The notes below the pieces were generated by a model, which searched no databases, was not told the origin of the DNA, and saw nothing but the letters and a program-made list of their open reading frames with translations. Of a DNA stretch of 64,000 nt, positions 1 to 7,263 are shown one piece after another (the stretch's first letter is position 1; the number at the start of each line of letters is the position of its first letter). This DNA is from Acidobacteriota bacterium. Its GTDB lineage: Bacteria > Acidobacteriota > Terriglobia > Acidiferrales > UBA7541. The position numbers were made by a program, and so were the translations under genes. The stretch is from the NCBI GenBank assembly GCA_013289715.1, contig JABCZJ010000011.1:120799-184798 (forward strand), given 5' to 3'.

Positions 1-4
1 CAGT

Positions 5-69
5 GCCTGATAAGTTGCGGAACCGGAAAGTACGAAAATTCACTTGGACGGTTAATGCGTTTACCAAGC
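5..69 (+). repeat. attC-like site A (short type)
   Basis: Imperfect palindrome about 65 bp long. The left outer box is GCCTGAT at 5-11. The inner boxes GCGGAACCG and CGGTTAATGCG pair with each other, and the right outer box is the degenerate ACCAAGC. It ends about 15 bp before the stop codon of the leftward gene. The same layout recurs through the next 13 kb, so this is a member of the cassette-site family and the array must continue left of the window. Confidence 0.6.
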
Positions 70-83
70 ACAAAGTGTGAATA

Positions 84-806
84 TCATCCACCGTCTAAGC
101 ACGGAATGCGGAAACTCAGCGTCAGAGAGAATCGGGTTGGCTTCCCACCCGGAGAAACATTGAATCTCCAAGTGCGAACTGTTTCCAACGCTGCCTTATC
201 GAGGAGTTCATCCAGAGGCTTAATAATGTGGACATCCGAGACACTCCCGTCTGGATTCACAACAATGGAAAGGTAAAGCTGCCCTCGACGCCGCTCCGCT
301 CTGGCTGCCTCGGGATACGGAGGCCACGCTTGGGCCAACTTGCCAAGAATTTTCAGGTCGCCTTCATGCTCTTCGGTCGGCACTATTGTTGTGATGATGT
401 CGCCCCCGTCCATCCCTTTTCCTTCGGGGCAAGCCTTCGTCAAGCTGTACGTCAATTGAAGCTGCGTTTTTGCGGGCGCTTTTGGAGGCGCTTCAAACTC
501 CCATTGCCGTGCGGCATCCATAGATAATTGCAAAAGCTCCTGTGGCCCGCTAATCGGACTGACATCCGTCACCTTACCGTGTTCATCGACTGTCAAACAC
601 AGAACTACTGTCCCTTCGACATTCTTCCTTGTGGCTTCTTCCGTGTACGTGCCCGAAATTGACTTTTTTATCTTTAGGTTTTCATTAACGGCACAATCGT
701 TTCGGCGGCCTTGTTCATTCTGGCAGAGAGCACTACGAGGATTGGCGATGCCTAGAACAAACATCGCCATGGCAAGAGTCAAAGCACGCATAAGCCGTGT
801 TTCCAT
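84..806 (-). CDS. secreted protein with two TonB C-terminal-like domains
   Basis: The product is about 240 aa. A signal peptide (roughly residues 1-29, ending SALCQ) is followed by two TonB_C-like domains. The first carries EGTVVLCLTVDEHGKVTDV and the second has PPYPEAARAERRRGQLYLSI with a closing TWRFNVSP motif. True TonB proteins have a membrane anchor and a proline-rich spanner; this one has a cleavable signal instead, so it is a secreted TonB_C-fold protein rather than a proven energy transducer. The reading frame opens with GTG at 815, but I prefer ATG at 806 because a TAGAGT -10-like box lies 7 nt upstream. It forms a single-gene cassette between sites A and B. Confidence 0.8.
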   Translation of the reverse strand: METRLMRALTLAMAMFVLGIANPRSALCQNEQGRRNDCAVNENLKIKKSISGTYTEEATRKNVEGTVVLCLTVDEHGKVTDVSPISGPQELLQLSMDAARQWEFEAPPKAPAKTQLQLTYSLTKACPEGKGMDGGDIITTIVPTEEHEGDLKILGKLAQAWPPYPEAARAERRRGQLYLSIVVNPDGSVSDVHIIKPLDELLDKAALETVRTWRFNVSPGGKPTRFSLTLSFRIPCLDGG

Positions 807-833
807 CACTTCCACTCTACACCGACTCCTAAC

Positions 834-894
834 TCCTGTTTAGTCGTAATCGGAAACTAGGAAAATCCACTTTACCGGTGAGCGTCAATCAGGA
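834..894 (+). repeat. attC-like site B (short type)
   Basis: A 61 bp palindrome. The outer boxes are TCCTGTT (834-840) and AATCAGGA (887-894); the inner boxes are GTAATCGG and CCGGTGAGCG. The TGA stop codon of the leftward gene that follows (889-891) is made from the right outer box itself, so gene end and site are fused. Confidence 0.65.
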
Positions 895-1587
895 TTTACC
901 CGGTTCTTTGGCTTTTCGTTCTGCACGAATGACGTCCGCTAGGCCACTTTTGCCGGCCCACATTCTTTGCAGGTCCACCCATATTTCTCTCGACATGGGG
1001 CCGAGAAACTGCTCGTAGACTCTATTGCCACCCTGCCGCCAAGAAGCGAAACACTGGAGGGTCTCAAAGAAGCCAAGACCAATCAGGTTTTTCGTTTCTT
1101 CGTCAGCACCAAGTAGTTGTTGCTCCAAAAACTGAAAAGCTCGGCGCGTCTCGTCGAGGTTTCCTTTTTCGTAGACATCCTCGACGACAAAATCCACGAC
1201 CTCGCCCATGTCGATATACGAGCCACTTGAATTGCCGCCCTCGTAAGCGATGTATTTTCGCCAACGCTGCAAGAAGTCTGGAAAGGCGTGTCGAAAGTTT
1301 GAAATGACGGCACTCGTACGGGGTTCGTCGCGGTCGAGCAGAATAGACACAGCCTCATCCTCGCTGGCCGGTTTCAATCCCATTTCCGCGAATGCCCTTG
1401 CTGGCAGCGTGCCTAAATCCCGAGTGGCCGGGTGCGATAGTCCGGCCAGTTGCTGCAAAGCGGTCCCGTCGAATCCTTGTTCGAGTGCCAAAACCGCCGC
1501 CTGTACCAGTTGCTCGGGCTCAACACCTCCGAGGACCCATTTCGCCTGCAAGAGTTGAACATCGAGACTGTGTTTCGATTCGCTCAC
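889..1587 (-). CDS. hypothetical cassette protein
   Basis: The product is 232 aa with no signal peptide. The C-terminal half contains a helical stretch (WRKYIAYEGG, DMGEVVDFVVEDVYEKG, ETRRAFQFLEQQLL, GLGFFETLQCFASW) that reminds me of small immunity-like or DUF7674-like proteins; this is a weak resemblance, not an assignment. The start is GTG, sitting inside the perfect 12-bp palindrome GCTCACGTGAGC at 1582-1593. The stop codon lies within site B. It is a single-gene cassette between sites B and C. Confidence 0.7.
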   Translation of the reverse strand: MSESKHSLDVQLLQAKWVLGGVEPEQLVQAAVLALEQGFDGTALQQLAGLSHPATRDLGTLPARAFAEMGLKPASEDEAVSILLDRDEPRTSAVISNFRHAFPDFLQRWRKYIAYEGGNSSGSYIDMGEVVDFVVEDVYEKGNLDETRRAFQFLEQQLLGADEETKNLIGLGFFETLQCFASWRQGGNRVYEQFLGPMSREIWVDLQRMWAGKSGLADVIRAERKAKEPGKS

Positions 1588-1622
1588 GTGAGCTCATGTT
1601 AGACGATATTTGGCCGAATAGC

Positions 1623-1763
1623 GCCCGATTTGTCGTGCGGAAACTCGAAATCCACTTGGAAGGTTAATGCGTTTGAACGAAGTCGCCCGCGCGGCGGACG
1701 CTGTGCACAATTTCACTTGTTCGCGAAAACCCGCCTCCGATAGAGCGCTAACGTTCATTAGGT
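1623..1763 (+). repeat. attC-like site C (long type)
   Basis: About 141 bp. The left outer box is GCCCGAT (1623-1629) and the right outer box ATTAGGT (1757-1763). Between them lie the short-type left half, GAAATCCACTTGG, then the central arm GAAGTCGCCCGCGCGGCGGACGC, and then GCGAAAAC and TCCGATAGAGCGCTAACGTT. The central arm is common to the long sites and is itself self-complementary. Confidence 0.7.
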
Positions 1764-1819
1764 GCTTGAAACGAACGAGCGCTACTCGTTATTGTGAGGC
1801 GGTAGGAATGACGCGGCTG

Positions 1820-2245
1820 CTATTGTTTTGGTGCGAAGATTCGGTGATTTTCCGGTCCCGGAGAGGGGTCAGCGAATTTGAATCCGCCCATCCACGATTT
1901 TGCGTAGGGCACAATTAAACTCTGAGATTTGCCGGCTGTTTCTTCTAACGTCATCCAGATTGCATCTTTCCAATCGCCGCTTTTGAGCCGAGTGTCAAGT
2001 GCTATGCCAGCAGCGCGACAAGTACCCTTAGCCGCCATATCTCTAAGGCCAGACTCAAGGAGTTGCAAAGCGATATGTGCGCCGGGCTGCTCTTCTTTCG
2101 TATTCGCTATAACGTAAGCGATTTTTCCGTCGGGGGACACAATTCTGCCGATTGGCAGGAATGCCCCCTGCGTCTGCAGCAGCTTTTTTGCCATAGCGAA
2201 CAGCGAATCATAAAGAAGCTGAAAGTCCGGGTTCTCTAGCTTCAT
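1820..2245 (-). CDS. hypothetical cassette protein
   Basis: The product is 141 aa, soluble, with no signal peptide. Visible features are an N-terminal FLPIGRIVSPDGKIAYVIA stretch, a middle helix with GTCRAAGIALDTRL, and DAIWMTLEETAGKS. The pattern of a short alpha/beta protein with alternating strands resembles widely scattered conserved hypotheticals, but I cannot name the family. The start is ATG at 2245. The stop is 56 bp from the end of site C. It is the only gene in its cassette. Confidence 0.7.
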   Translation of the reverse strand: MKLENPDFQLLYDSLFAMAKKLLQTQGAFLPIGRIVSPDGKIAYVIANTKEEQPGAHIALQLLESGLRDMAAKGTCRAAGIALDTRLKSGDWKDAIWMTLEETAGKSQSLIVPYAKSWMGGFKFADPSPGPENHRIFAPKQ

Positions 2246-2346
2246 GCGGAAGCCTCGTCGGAGATTTACGCGAATCTATTCGTTCAGGCGGAAATAAAGG
2301 GGTGCATTATATAGTTTTCCGGCAAGTCACGGACACACTCCTCATT

Positions 2347-2493
2347 GGACGATAAGGCGCGCAACCGGAAACTACGAAAATCCACCTGGACGGTAAATGC
2401 GTTAGGTCGTAGCCACCCGGCGGCGGACGCTACGCACACTTTCACCTCTTCCCGAAAACGCGCGTCCGATAAAGCGCTAACGCTTGCCACGGC
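2347..2493 (+). repeat. attC-like site D (long type)
   Basis: The left outer box is the degenerate GGACGAT, followed by GCGCAACCGG and a segment nearly identical to site A (CTACGAAAATCCACCTGGACGG). The central arm and the right arm TCCGATAAAGCGCTAACGC follow. The right outer box (GCCACGG) is diverged. The TAA stop codon of the next leftward gene begins at 2494, directly against the site. Confidence 0.6.
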
Positions 2494-3129
2494 TTAGCCG
2501 CTTCGTTTAGGGATGACCGGGGCATTTTTCGCGACGACATACCGCTTGCCGTCGAATTTCATAGGCATGACACCGATGGCATCAAACGTAATCCAACTCA
2601 GCCAAATATCACGAACGCCCCGCGACCTTGTCGGGCGAATTTCTAGCCCGTCCGCACTTTTGCTTAGGACTACGATGAATCCGCCACGAACTTTGCGTAA
2701 AATCCAAAACGGGCCATTCTTGATGCCATCCCAGCAGCCGCTTTCGGATTTCTTCCCATCCTGCTCACCTGATAGCATTCGCGGCACAATGACCAAATCA
2801 GTCTCCGCGGAGCTATGTAGATGGATTGCTGCCGCAACAAACCACTGAGTTGGGAGTTGGCGAAAGTCTGAGTTCTTCGATTTCACGCACTGGGCAACGA
2901 TGTCATCTTCGCTCATCACGTCCAGCGCGGATTGAGGGATTGCAATTGGCCGCAGGATAGGTACAAATCCGACTTGCTCCCGACCGAAACCAGACTGTTC
3001 CTGCTCGCTTGGTGTCACGCTGTCTTGGGCCTTTGTTAGCAGAGCGACAAAGACCACAGCGATGAGTGTAAGGCAGCGACCTTTTGATAGTGAGTTTCCG
3101 GTGCCTTGATTTCGACAGGTGCGCTTCAT
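2494..3129 (-). CDS. secreted hypothetical cassette protein
   Basis: About 211 aa. ATG at 3129 is preferred over GTG at 3138 because a TAGAAT -10-like box lies 10 nt upstream of the ATG. A basic N-terminus and hydrophobic segment (CLTLIAVVFVALLTKAQ, about residues 22-38) form a signal peptide. The mature part has a YVVAKNAP C-terminus and a strand-rich pattern; I do not recognise it. It abuts site D at its 3' end and site X at its 5' end. Confidence 0.7.
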   Translation of the reverse strand: MKRTCRNQGTGNSLSKGRCLTLIAVVFVALLTKAQDSVTPSEQEQSGFGREQVGFVPILRPIAIPQSALDVMSEDDIVAQCVKSKNSDFRQLPTQWFVAAAIHLHSSAETDLVIVPRMLSGEQDGKKSESGCWDGIKNGPFWILRKVRGGFIVVLSKSADGLEIRPTRSRGVRDIWLSWITFDAIGVMPMKFDGKRYVVAKNAPVIPKRSG

Positions 3130-3165
3130 TATCGTCACGATTCTACTACTGAAATGTGGGCCAAC

Positions 3166-3300
3166 TCCCGATTAGCCCTGACTGGGTCTTCGACGCGTCG
3201 CTGCTGCCAGAAACTTGTCCAAACGGATTTGTTGATTTCAGGGAACTTAATTGACAAGTTTCTGGAGGGTCGCGTAACCGGACTCTTCCACGATTGAACA
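3166..3300 (+). repeat. probable composite cassette site X with a 13-bp perfect inverted repeat
   Basis: This separates divergent genes. It starts with TCCCGAT (3166-3172) in a GGCCAACTCCCGATTAG context that is also found at site O. It contains the perfect inverted repeat CCAGAAACTTGTC (3207-3219) / GACAAGTTTCTGG (3253-3265). It then has GTCGCGTAACCGGA, the inner box of the short sites. The right boundary is unclear. Confidence 0.45.
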
Positions 3301-3370
3301 ACGCTTGCGATTATCGACGGCGACGTGGAACTTTTTTCTCTTATCGTGTGTCTAGTCACGTAGAGACCAA

Positions 3371-4198
3371 ATGAGGTTATTCCCACAACGTGCGAGGTTC
3401 GGCCTCGCACAGAAAAGCGTGCGAGTAGCCGGGTGGACGCTCGCCGTCCTGTCGGTACTTTGCCTCATGCTATACGGGGTCGCCCGAGCTACTCAGGCGC
3501 TCGAATACCGGCGAGCAACGGTTTTCCTCGATGAACTGAAAACTTTCCAACCCGGCCAATCGGAAGCATCCGTCATGCCATTCATTCAGAGTAACGGTGG
3601 GTTCCGTCCAGACCGAGTATTCGGTGTGAAAAATGACGCATACATAATGAGAATCGACCCGTGGCACTTGATGCATCCTCTTCCCGGCCCAAACTGGGTC
3701 GGGGGTGCTTACGGAGATACATTCTTGCGACTAGGAAATTGGCGCAGGCGTCTCAAACTGCGCGGCTGGACGGTTAGTGGCTCCGTTAGATTCACAGACG
3801 GAAAGGTCGCGTCAGTTTCAGGTGACCTTGTCATTGAAGGCGAAAATGAATGGTTGATGGTGGATTGGCGTTACGCGGCTGACATGCCCGCTTCCCTCTG
3901 GAACGGACATCCAGACAGCTTGCCCGGCATGACGTCTCGATACGATTCCCGGTGGACTCATTTGCACTTCGGAAATGGAACAGGCGAAGGAATTCTCACC
4001 TCTGTGACTCCGCTCAGTACTCCCGAGGAGTTAGCCGCAGCCCGTGACATCAACCTCCAATGTTTCTGGAATGGACGGGGTTGCCGTTCGCTTTGCGAAC
4101 TAATGCCGGATGCGACTAAGTACAGACGCGAACACAATGTCGGAGGATGGGGCTGGAACTCGGGTGATTGGGGAATCCAACCTCGTGATTGCGAATAA
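3371..4198 (+). CDS. membrane-anchored cassette protein with a C-terminal Cys motif
   Basis: The product is 275 aa. One transmembrane segment (about residues 20-38, GWTLAVLSVLCLMLYGVA) anchors an extracytoplasmic domain. Near the C-terminus is INLQCFWNGRGCRSLCELMP, which matches a motif in another cassette protein of this array (12265-12948): a Cys, then GCR, then EL.P. That makes the two a paralogous family inside one array. The function is unknown. The start ATG at 3371 has no strong ribosome binding site. Confidence 0.75.
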   Translation: MRLFPQRARFGLAQKSVRVAGWTLAVLSVLCLMLYGVARATQALEYRRATVFLDELKTFQPGQSEASVMPFIQSNGGFRPDRVFGVKNDAYIMRIDPWHLMHPLPGPNWVGGAYGDTFLRLGNWRRRLKLRGWTVSGSVRFTDGKVASVSGDLVIEGENEWLMVDWRYAADMPASLWNGHPDSLPGMTSRYDSRWTHLHFGNGTGEGILTSVTPLSTPEELAAARDINLQCFWNGRGCRSLCELMPDATKYRREHNVGGWGWNSGDWGIQPRDCE

Positions 4199-4232
4199 CC
4201 ATCTTGCTCGGTTTCAGGCAACTACCGACGAG

Positions 4233-4372
4233 GTTCCTTATTAGATGTTATTTCGCACCGATTTCATTTCTCCGGCAACGGCGTTTGAACGAAGCCGCCC
4301 CCGGCGGACGCTGCGCACAATTTCACTGCTTCGCGATAACGCGCGTCCGATGAACTCTGACGTTTATCAGAT
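4233..4372 (+). repeat. attC-like site E (long type, left end degenerate)
   Basis: The central arm (GAACGAAGCCGCCC) and right half with CGCGTCCGAT and GACGTTTATCAGAT (right outer box ATCAGAT, 4366-4372) are clear. The left half TTTCATTTCTCCGGCAACGGCG matches site K, but the left outer box is not recognisable, so the left boundary is approximate. Confidence 0.55.
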
Positions 4373-4398
4373 TGGCCAAACAAGGCCGACTTTGGAGT

Positions 4399-4404
4399 TA
4401 AACT
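4399..4404 (+). promoter_or_regulatory. -10-like box 7 nt before a start codon
   Basis: TAAACT ends 7 nt before the ATG at 4412. That would put transcription initiation at or next to the start codon, giving a leaderless mRNA. I see no convincing -35 box at standard spacing. Confidence 0.4.
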
Positions 4405-4411
4405 ATCCCGC

Positions 4412-4963
4412 ATGAGCTGGTTTCCGCGTTCAATTCGAAGTCTTTGGCTACTGAGTATTTTGTTCGGCGGGGCTTACTCATGTTTGGCGCAGAGCCCGAC
4501 CGTTACAATCACTCAACAAAACGCGGCGGTCCTAATGAAGTTGTCCCCTCCCGTTTACCCTCCGATTGCCTTGACGGCGCATGTTACAGGCGACATCGAA
4601 TTGCAGTTGAACGTTCGTAGGGACGGGAGTGTCGAGTCGGCGATGGTAACTAGCGGAAACCCCCTGCTCCAGCAAGCCGCCTTGAGCAGCGCGAAGCAAT
4701 CACAGTTTCAGTGCCTCCACTGCATTGAAGAACTGACGCCCTACCATCTGTTCTACGCCTTCCGACTTGATGCTCCGTCTGACGCCTGCACAGGTCCGGA
4801 CCCATGTAAGCCCGCGTCAGTCGTCGAACGCGCTCCAGATGTGGCGCTTTCGGAGAACCACGTCACGCTGACAAACCATCTCTCTCCGGTATGCATCTGC
4901 GAGTACCTCAAGAAAGTCCGGTCTGCGAAATGCCTTTATCTTTGGAAATGCGGAATCGGTTAG
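4412..4963 (+). CDS. secreted TonB_C-like protein with a Cys-rich tail
   Basis: The product is 183 aa. A signal peptide (residues 1-26, ending SCLAQ) precedes one TonB_C-like domain: LSPPVYPPIALTAHVTGDIEL, then DGSVESAMVTSGNPLLQQAA, then a helix. The C-terminal tail is Cys-rich (CTGPDPCK, CICEYLKKVRSAKCLYLWKC). It is a second secreted TonB_C protein in the same array as the gene at 84-806. Without a membrane anchor it is unlikely to energise receptors by itself. Confidence 0.78.
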   Translation: MSWFPRSIRSLWLLSILFGGAYSCLAQSPTVTITQQNAAVLMKLSPPVYPPIALTAHVTGDIELQLNVRRDGSVESAMVTSGNPLLQQAALSSAKQSQFQCLHCIEELTPYHLFYAFRLDAPSDACTGPDPCKPASVVERAPDVALSENHVTLTNHLSPVCICEYLKKVRSAKCLYLWKCGIG

Positions 4964-4978
4964 AGATTTAGTTCTCGT

Positions 4979-5082
4979 GCCTGATAGGTCGTTAGGACGT
5001 AGCCGCCCGGCAGCGGACGCTTCGCACCATTTCACTTCTTCGCGAGAAAGCGCGTCCGATAGAGCGCTGACGTTTATCGGGC
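4979..5082 (+). repeat. attC-like site F
   Basis: A 104 bp site with outer boxes GCCTGAT (4979-4985) and ATCGGGC (5076-5082), central arm GACGTAGCCGCCCGGCAGCGG, and right arm TCCGATAGAGCGCTGACGTT. It lacks the CCACTTGGACGG segment of sites C and D, so it is intermediate in length. It lies 15 bp after the stop of the preceding rightward gene. Confidence 0.7.
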
Positions 5083-5106
5083 GGTATGTTACAGTCGCGG
5101 CTTTCC

Positions 5107-5679
5107 ATGTTCTGCCCCCAATGCCGAGCCGAGTATCTGCTTCACGTTCACCGCTGCCCCGATTGCGATGTGCCCCTAGTGCAACGTCGCCCTGACACCC
5201 ACGGCGATACCGAGCGTACGCGAGTCTCCGGCTTTGTACTTTTCAAAGAATTGGGAGTGTTCATTGTTATCCCCTTAATGTTTCTGGCAACGATGCTTGT
5301 TTTTATTGCCCTCAGAGACAGCCCATTTCAGATTCAAATCGCCTCGGTCGTTGTGTACACAGGTTTCGTCTTCTTTTTCGTATTTTGCGATGCTGGGCCG
5401 GGGCGAGCGATAAAATCGATGGGGACGAAGGGGTTCAGCCTCGGTGAGAGGGCGGTTAGGCAAAAGCTGCCACTACTCGTGTGCATCCACGCAGGGTCTC
5501 TTATAGTTCTCTTTGCTGGTGTGACGGGAGCAATGTGGTTACGCCCCCATACGTGGTCTCGCTGGCGTATAGATACTGATTATTTCGACCTTATCTCGCT
5601 TTTTACTGGTGTTGCCGTCGCATTTGCTCAGATACATTTTTTCAGACGACTTTTAGGGCGGGCTTTGAAGGATGAGTGA
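5107..5679 (+). CDS. zinc-ribbon membrane protein
   Basis: About 190 aa from ATG 5107, which begins exactly at an N-terminal zinc ribbon (CPQC ... CPDC within residues 3-22). ATG 5086 in the same frame would add seven residues and is less likely. Four hydrophobic segments follow (GVFIVIPLMFLATMLVFIAL, IASVVVYTGFVFFFVF, LPLLVCIHAGSLIVLFAG, DLISLFTGVAVAFAQIHFF), giving a small polytopic membrane protein with a cytoplasmic zinc-binding head. The function is unknown. It is a single-gene cassette. Confidence 0.72.
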   Translation: MFCPQCRAEYLLHVHRCPDCDVPLVQRRPDTHGDTERTRVSGFVLFKELGVFIVIPLMFLATMLVFIALRDSPFQIQIASVVVYTGFVFFFVFCDAGPGRAIKSMGTKGFSLGERAVRQKLPLLVCIHAGSLIVLFAGVTGAMWLRPHTWSRWRIDTDYFDLISLFTGVAVAFAQIHFFRRLLGRALKDE

Positions 5680-5722
5680 GAGGGTGGCCGTTCTTGACGT
5701 TTGCAACGTGCCTTGCTCCCAA

Positions 5723-5862
5723 GTCCTGATTTGTTCGCGTAATCGGAGACTTGAAACCCACTTTACCGCGTTTGGACGAAGCCGCCCGCGCGGTGGACGC
5801 TGCTCACGATTTCACTTCTGCGCAAAAACGCGCGTCCGATAGAGCGCTAGCTTTAATCGGGA
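5723..5862 (+). repeat. attC-like site G (long type)
   Basis: A 140 bp site with outer boxes GTCCTGAT (5723-5730) and AATCGGGA (5855-5862). The inner boxes are GCGTAATCGG and CCGATAGAGCGC, with a central arm GAAGCCGCCCGCGCGGTGG. It is one of the best-preserved sites and shows the R-L ... L-R layout clearly. Confidence 0.75.
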
Positions 5863-5888
5863 GTGAATGCATTCGCGCGGACGTTGGG

Positions 5889-5894
5889 TATACT
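5889..5894 (+). promoter_or_regulatory. -10 box immediately upstream of a start codon
   Basis: TATACT ends 6 nt before ATG 5901, implying a leaderless transcript. The -35 region (inside the cassette, after site G) is weak. Confidence 0.45.
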
Positions 5895-5900
5895 TGGTCC

Positions 5901-6224
5901 ATGGAATCCAACAGTCTATCGAGCGTGGAGGCGGCCATTGTGGCGCAGGTCCTTCGCGCTGCGGCGGATGGTCCGTTCTTTCCGGACTGGGAATTTCATA
6001 CGCTCTTCGGTTTGGAGCGGAGCGAGGTCCGCGCTATTGCAGATGCGTGGCCGGAACCAACTGCTTCGTCTGAGGAAGTGGATAGGGCCGTAGACAACTC
6101 ACTGAATAATCTCCTAGGGTATGCACACAAAAAGGACTCCGTATGGTCCGAGTGGATTTCGGTTGACCGGCACCAACTGGAAGAGTTGTTCCACCGGTTG
6201 CGCAGACTCCGTGATAAGAGCTAG
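5901..6224 (+). CDS. hypothetical small helical cassette protein
   Basis: The product is 107 aa from ATG 5901. The frame is open upstream through site G, but the TATACT box 6 nt before this ATG and the loss of sensible protein upstream fix the start here. The sequence is acidic and helical (SSVEAAIVAQVLRAAADGP, FFPDWEFHTLFGLERSEV, HQLEELFHRLRRLRDK). A similar composition is common in small cassette-borne immunity-like proteins, but no family is recognised. The stop is 8 bp before site H. Confidence 0.65.
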   Translation: MESNSLSSVEAAIVAQVLRAAADGPFFPDWEFHTLFGLERSEVRAIADAWPEPTASSEEVDRAVDNSLNNLLGYAHKKDSVWSEWISVDRHQLEELFHRLRRLRDKS

Positions 6225-6232
6225 GGGGCAGC

Positions 6233-6383
6233 GCCCGGTGGGTCCGCAAACCGCCGATGTGGGAACCATGAGCTACATTTCCGGTTCCGGCGTTTGGACG
6301 TAGCCGCCCGGCGGGGGACGCTGCGCACGATTTCACTTCTTCGTGAAAACGCGCGTCCGACAAGGCGCTAACGTTAATTAGGG
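6233..6383 (+). repeat. attC-like site H (long type)
   Basis: About 151 bp with left outer box GCCCGGT (6233-6239) and right outer box ATTAGGG (6377-6383). The central arm is GACGTAGCCGCCCGGCGGG and the right arm TCCGACAAGGCGCTAACGTTAATTAGGG. The TAA stop of the leftward gene lies inside it (6374-6376). Of all the sites, its right box is closest to a canonical GTTAGGG. Confidence 0.68.
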
Positions 6384-6979
6384 CTTGAGAAATTTTTCTC
6401 GGTATCAGAGGCCCCTTTCAACCGAGCACGAATCAAATCCTCATTTGCGAAGAATTGGCGCCACTCATCTGTTTCTGGCGGAAGGAAAGTTGGCAAGAGT
6501 AAGCCGCCTCGCAGAAACCAGTCGTACGCTGCCGGCCCTACATATCCTGAGAGCGAGGCCGGATTCCGCACGAATGCCTTGCGGATATAGCGAACAATCT
6601 GCTCATACCATCGCAGGAACTCTTGGCTTTTGTTGTCGAAAATACCGTAAATTCTGCCCTGCGTGAGCGAAGCCCGACCGCGCCACTCTCCCAAGAATGA
6701 ACCCGTGAACTCCAAAACCGGTTCGGCGGACTCAGCGACGCGATAATAGTCCCCACCCGTTTCTTTGGAGATATGTTTCCTTTGCAGCTGCGGCAGCAAT
6801 TCTTGATTCCACAGGATAAGCGTTTCGCTTGTGTTTGCAGGCAGCGAATCCAAGGGTTCAACAACCGCAGACTCAAAGTCATCTCGTTTCACCACGACGA
6901 CGCGGTGTTGACGTTTTATCTGCGCCAGCAATCCTTCGACATCTTCTTGCAAAATGCTGATTTGTACTTGGCGGCCCAT
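6374..6979 (-). CDS. hypothetical cassette protein
   Basis: The product is 201 aa, soluble. It begins MGRQVQISILQEDVEGLLAQ and has a basic/aromatic middle (FLRWYEQIVRYIRKAFV) and LLLPTFLPPETDEWRQFFA near the end. The final codons (NFSSPN, stop) are encoded by the attC-like site, so the protein C-terminus is partly site-derived. I do not recognise the family. 105 bp separate its start from the hairpin at 7086. Confidence 0.68.
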   Translation of the reverse strand: MGRQVQISILQEDVEGLLAQIKRQHRVVVVKRDDFESAVVEPLDSLPANTSETLILWNQELLPQLQRKHISKETGGDYYRVAESAEPVLEFTGSFLGEWRGRASLTQGRIYGIFDNKSQEFLRWYEQIVRYIRKAFVRNPASLSGYVGPAAYDWFLRGGLLLPTFLPPETDEWRQFFANEDLIRARLKGASDTEKNFSSPN

Positions 6980-7085
6980 TTAGGCTTTCCCCCAACGCAG
7001 ACTCTATGTGTTCTTGAGGGTGAGTTCAAATCAGTCTCGAATGCGAACTCCGAACTTCGAAGGCTAGGTCCGCATAAGTCCTAGT

Positions 7086-7155
7086 GCTGTATCGGAAGCG
7101 CGAATAGGCAAGGTGCAGACACGGGCGCGGCGGGATTGTGCGCTTTCGATACAGC
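7086..7155 (+). repeat. 16-bp inverted-repeat site I1 (different outer sequence)
   Basis: GCTGTATCGGAAGCGC (7086-7101) pairs with GCGCTTTCGATACAGC (7140-7155) with one mismatch, enclosing 38 bp. Its size and placement between genes match the short cassette sites, but the outer box is GCTGTAT/ATACAGC. Confidence 0.5.
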
Positions 7156-7263
7156 GACTTGAAGGAAGCCGCCCGAGGCGCATCATGCTTACGCACGGAA
7201 CGCGGCTCTCCGAGGACTCCTAACTCCCGATAAATTCTGATTTGAGCAGCCGCCTAATCAGCG
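7156..7263 (+). repeat. attC-like right half I2
   Basis: It contains the shared central arm start GAAGGAAGCCGCCCGAGGCG and ends CGCCTAATCAGCG, with right outer box AATCAGC at 7256-7262. The next leftward gene stops at 7264. It lies back to back with the hairpin I1, so this junction may be a composite of two sites. Confidence 0.5.

Noticed and set aside
84..4963. Calling the TonB_C cassette proteins TonB energy transducers
   Set aside because: They have cleavable signals and no inner-membrane anchor or Pro-rich spanner, and ExbB/ExbD genes are absent.
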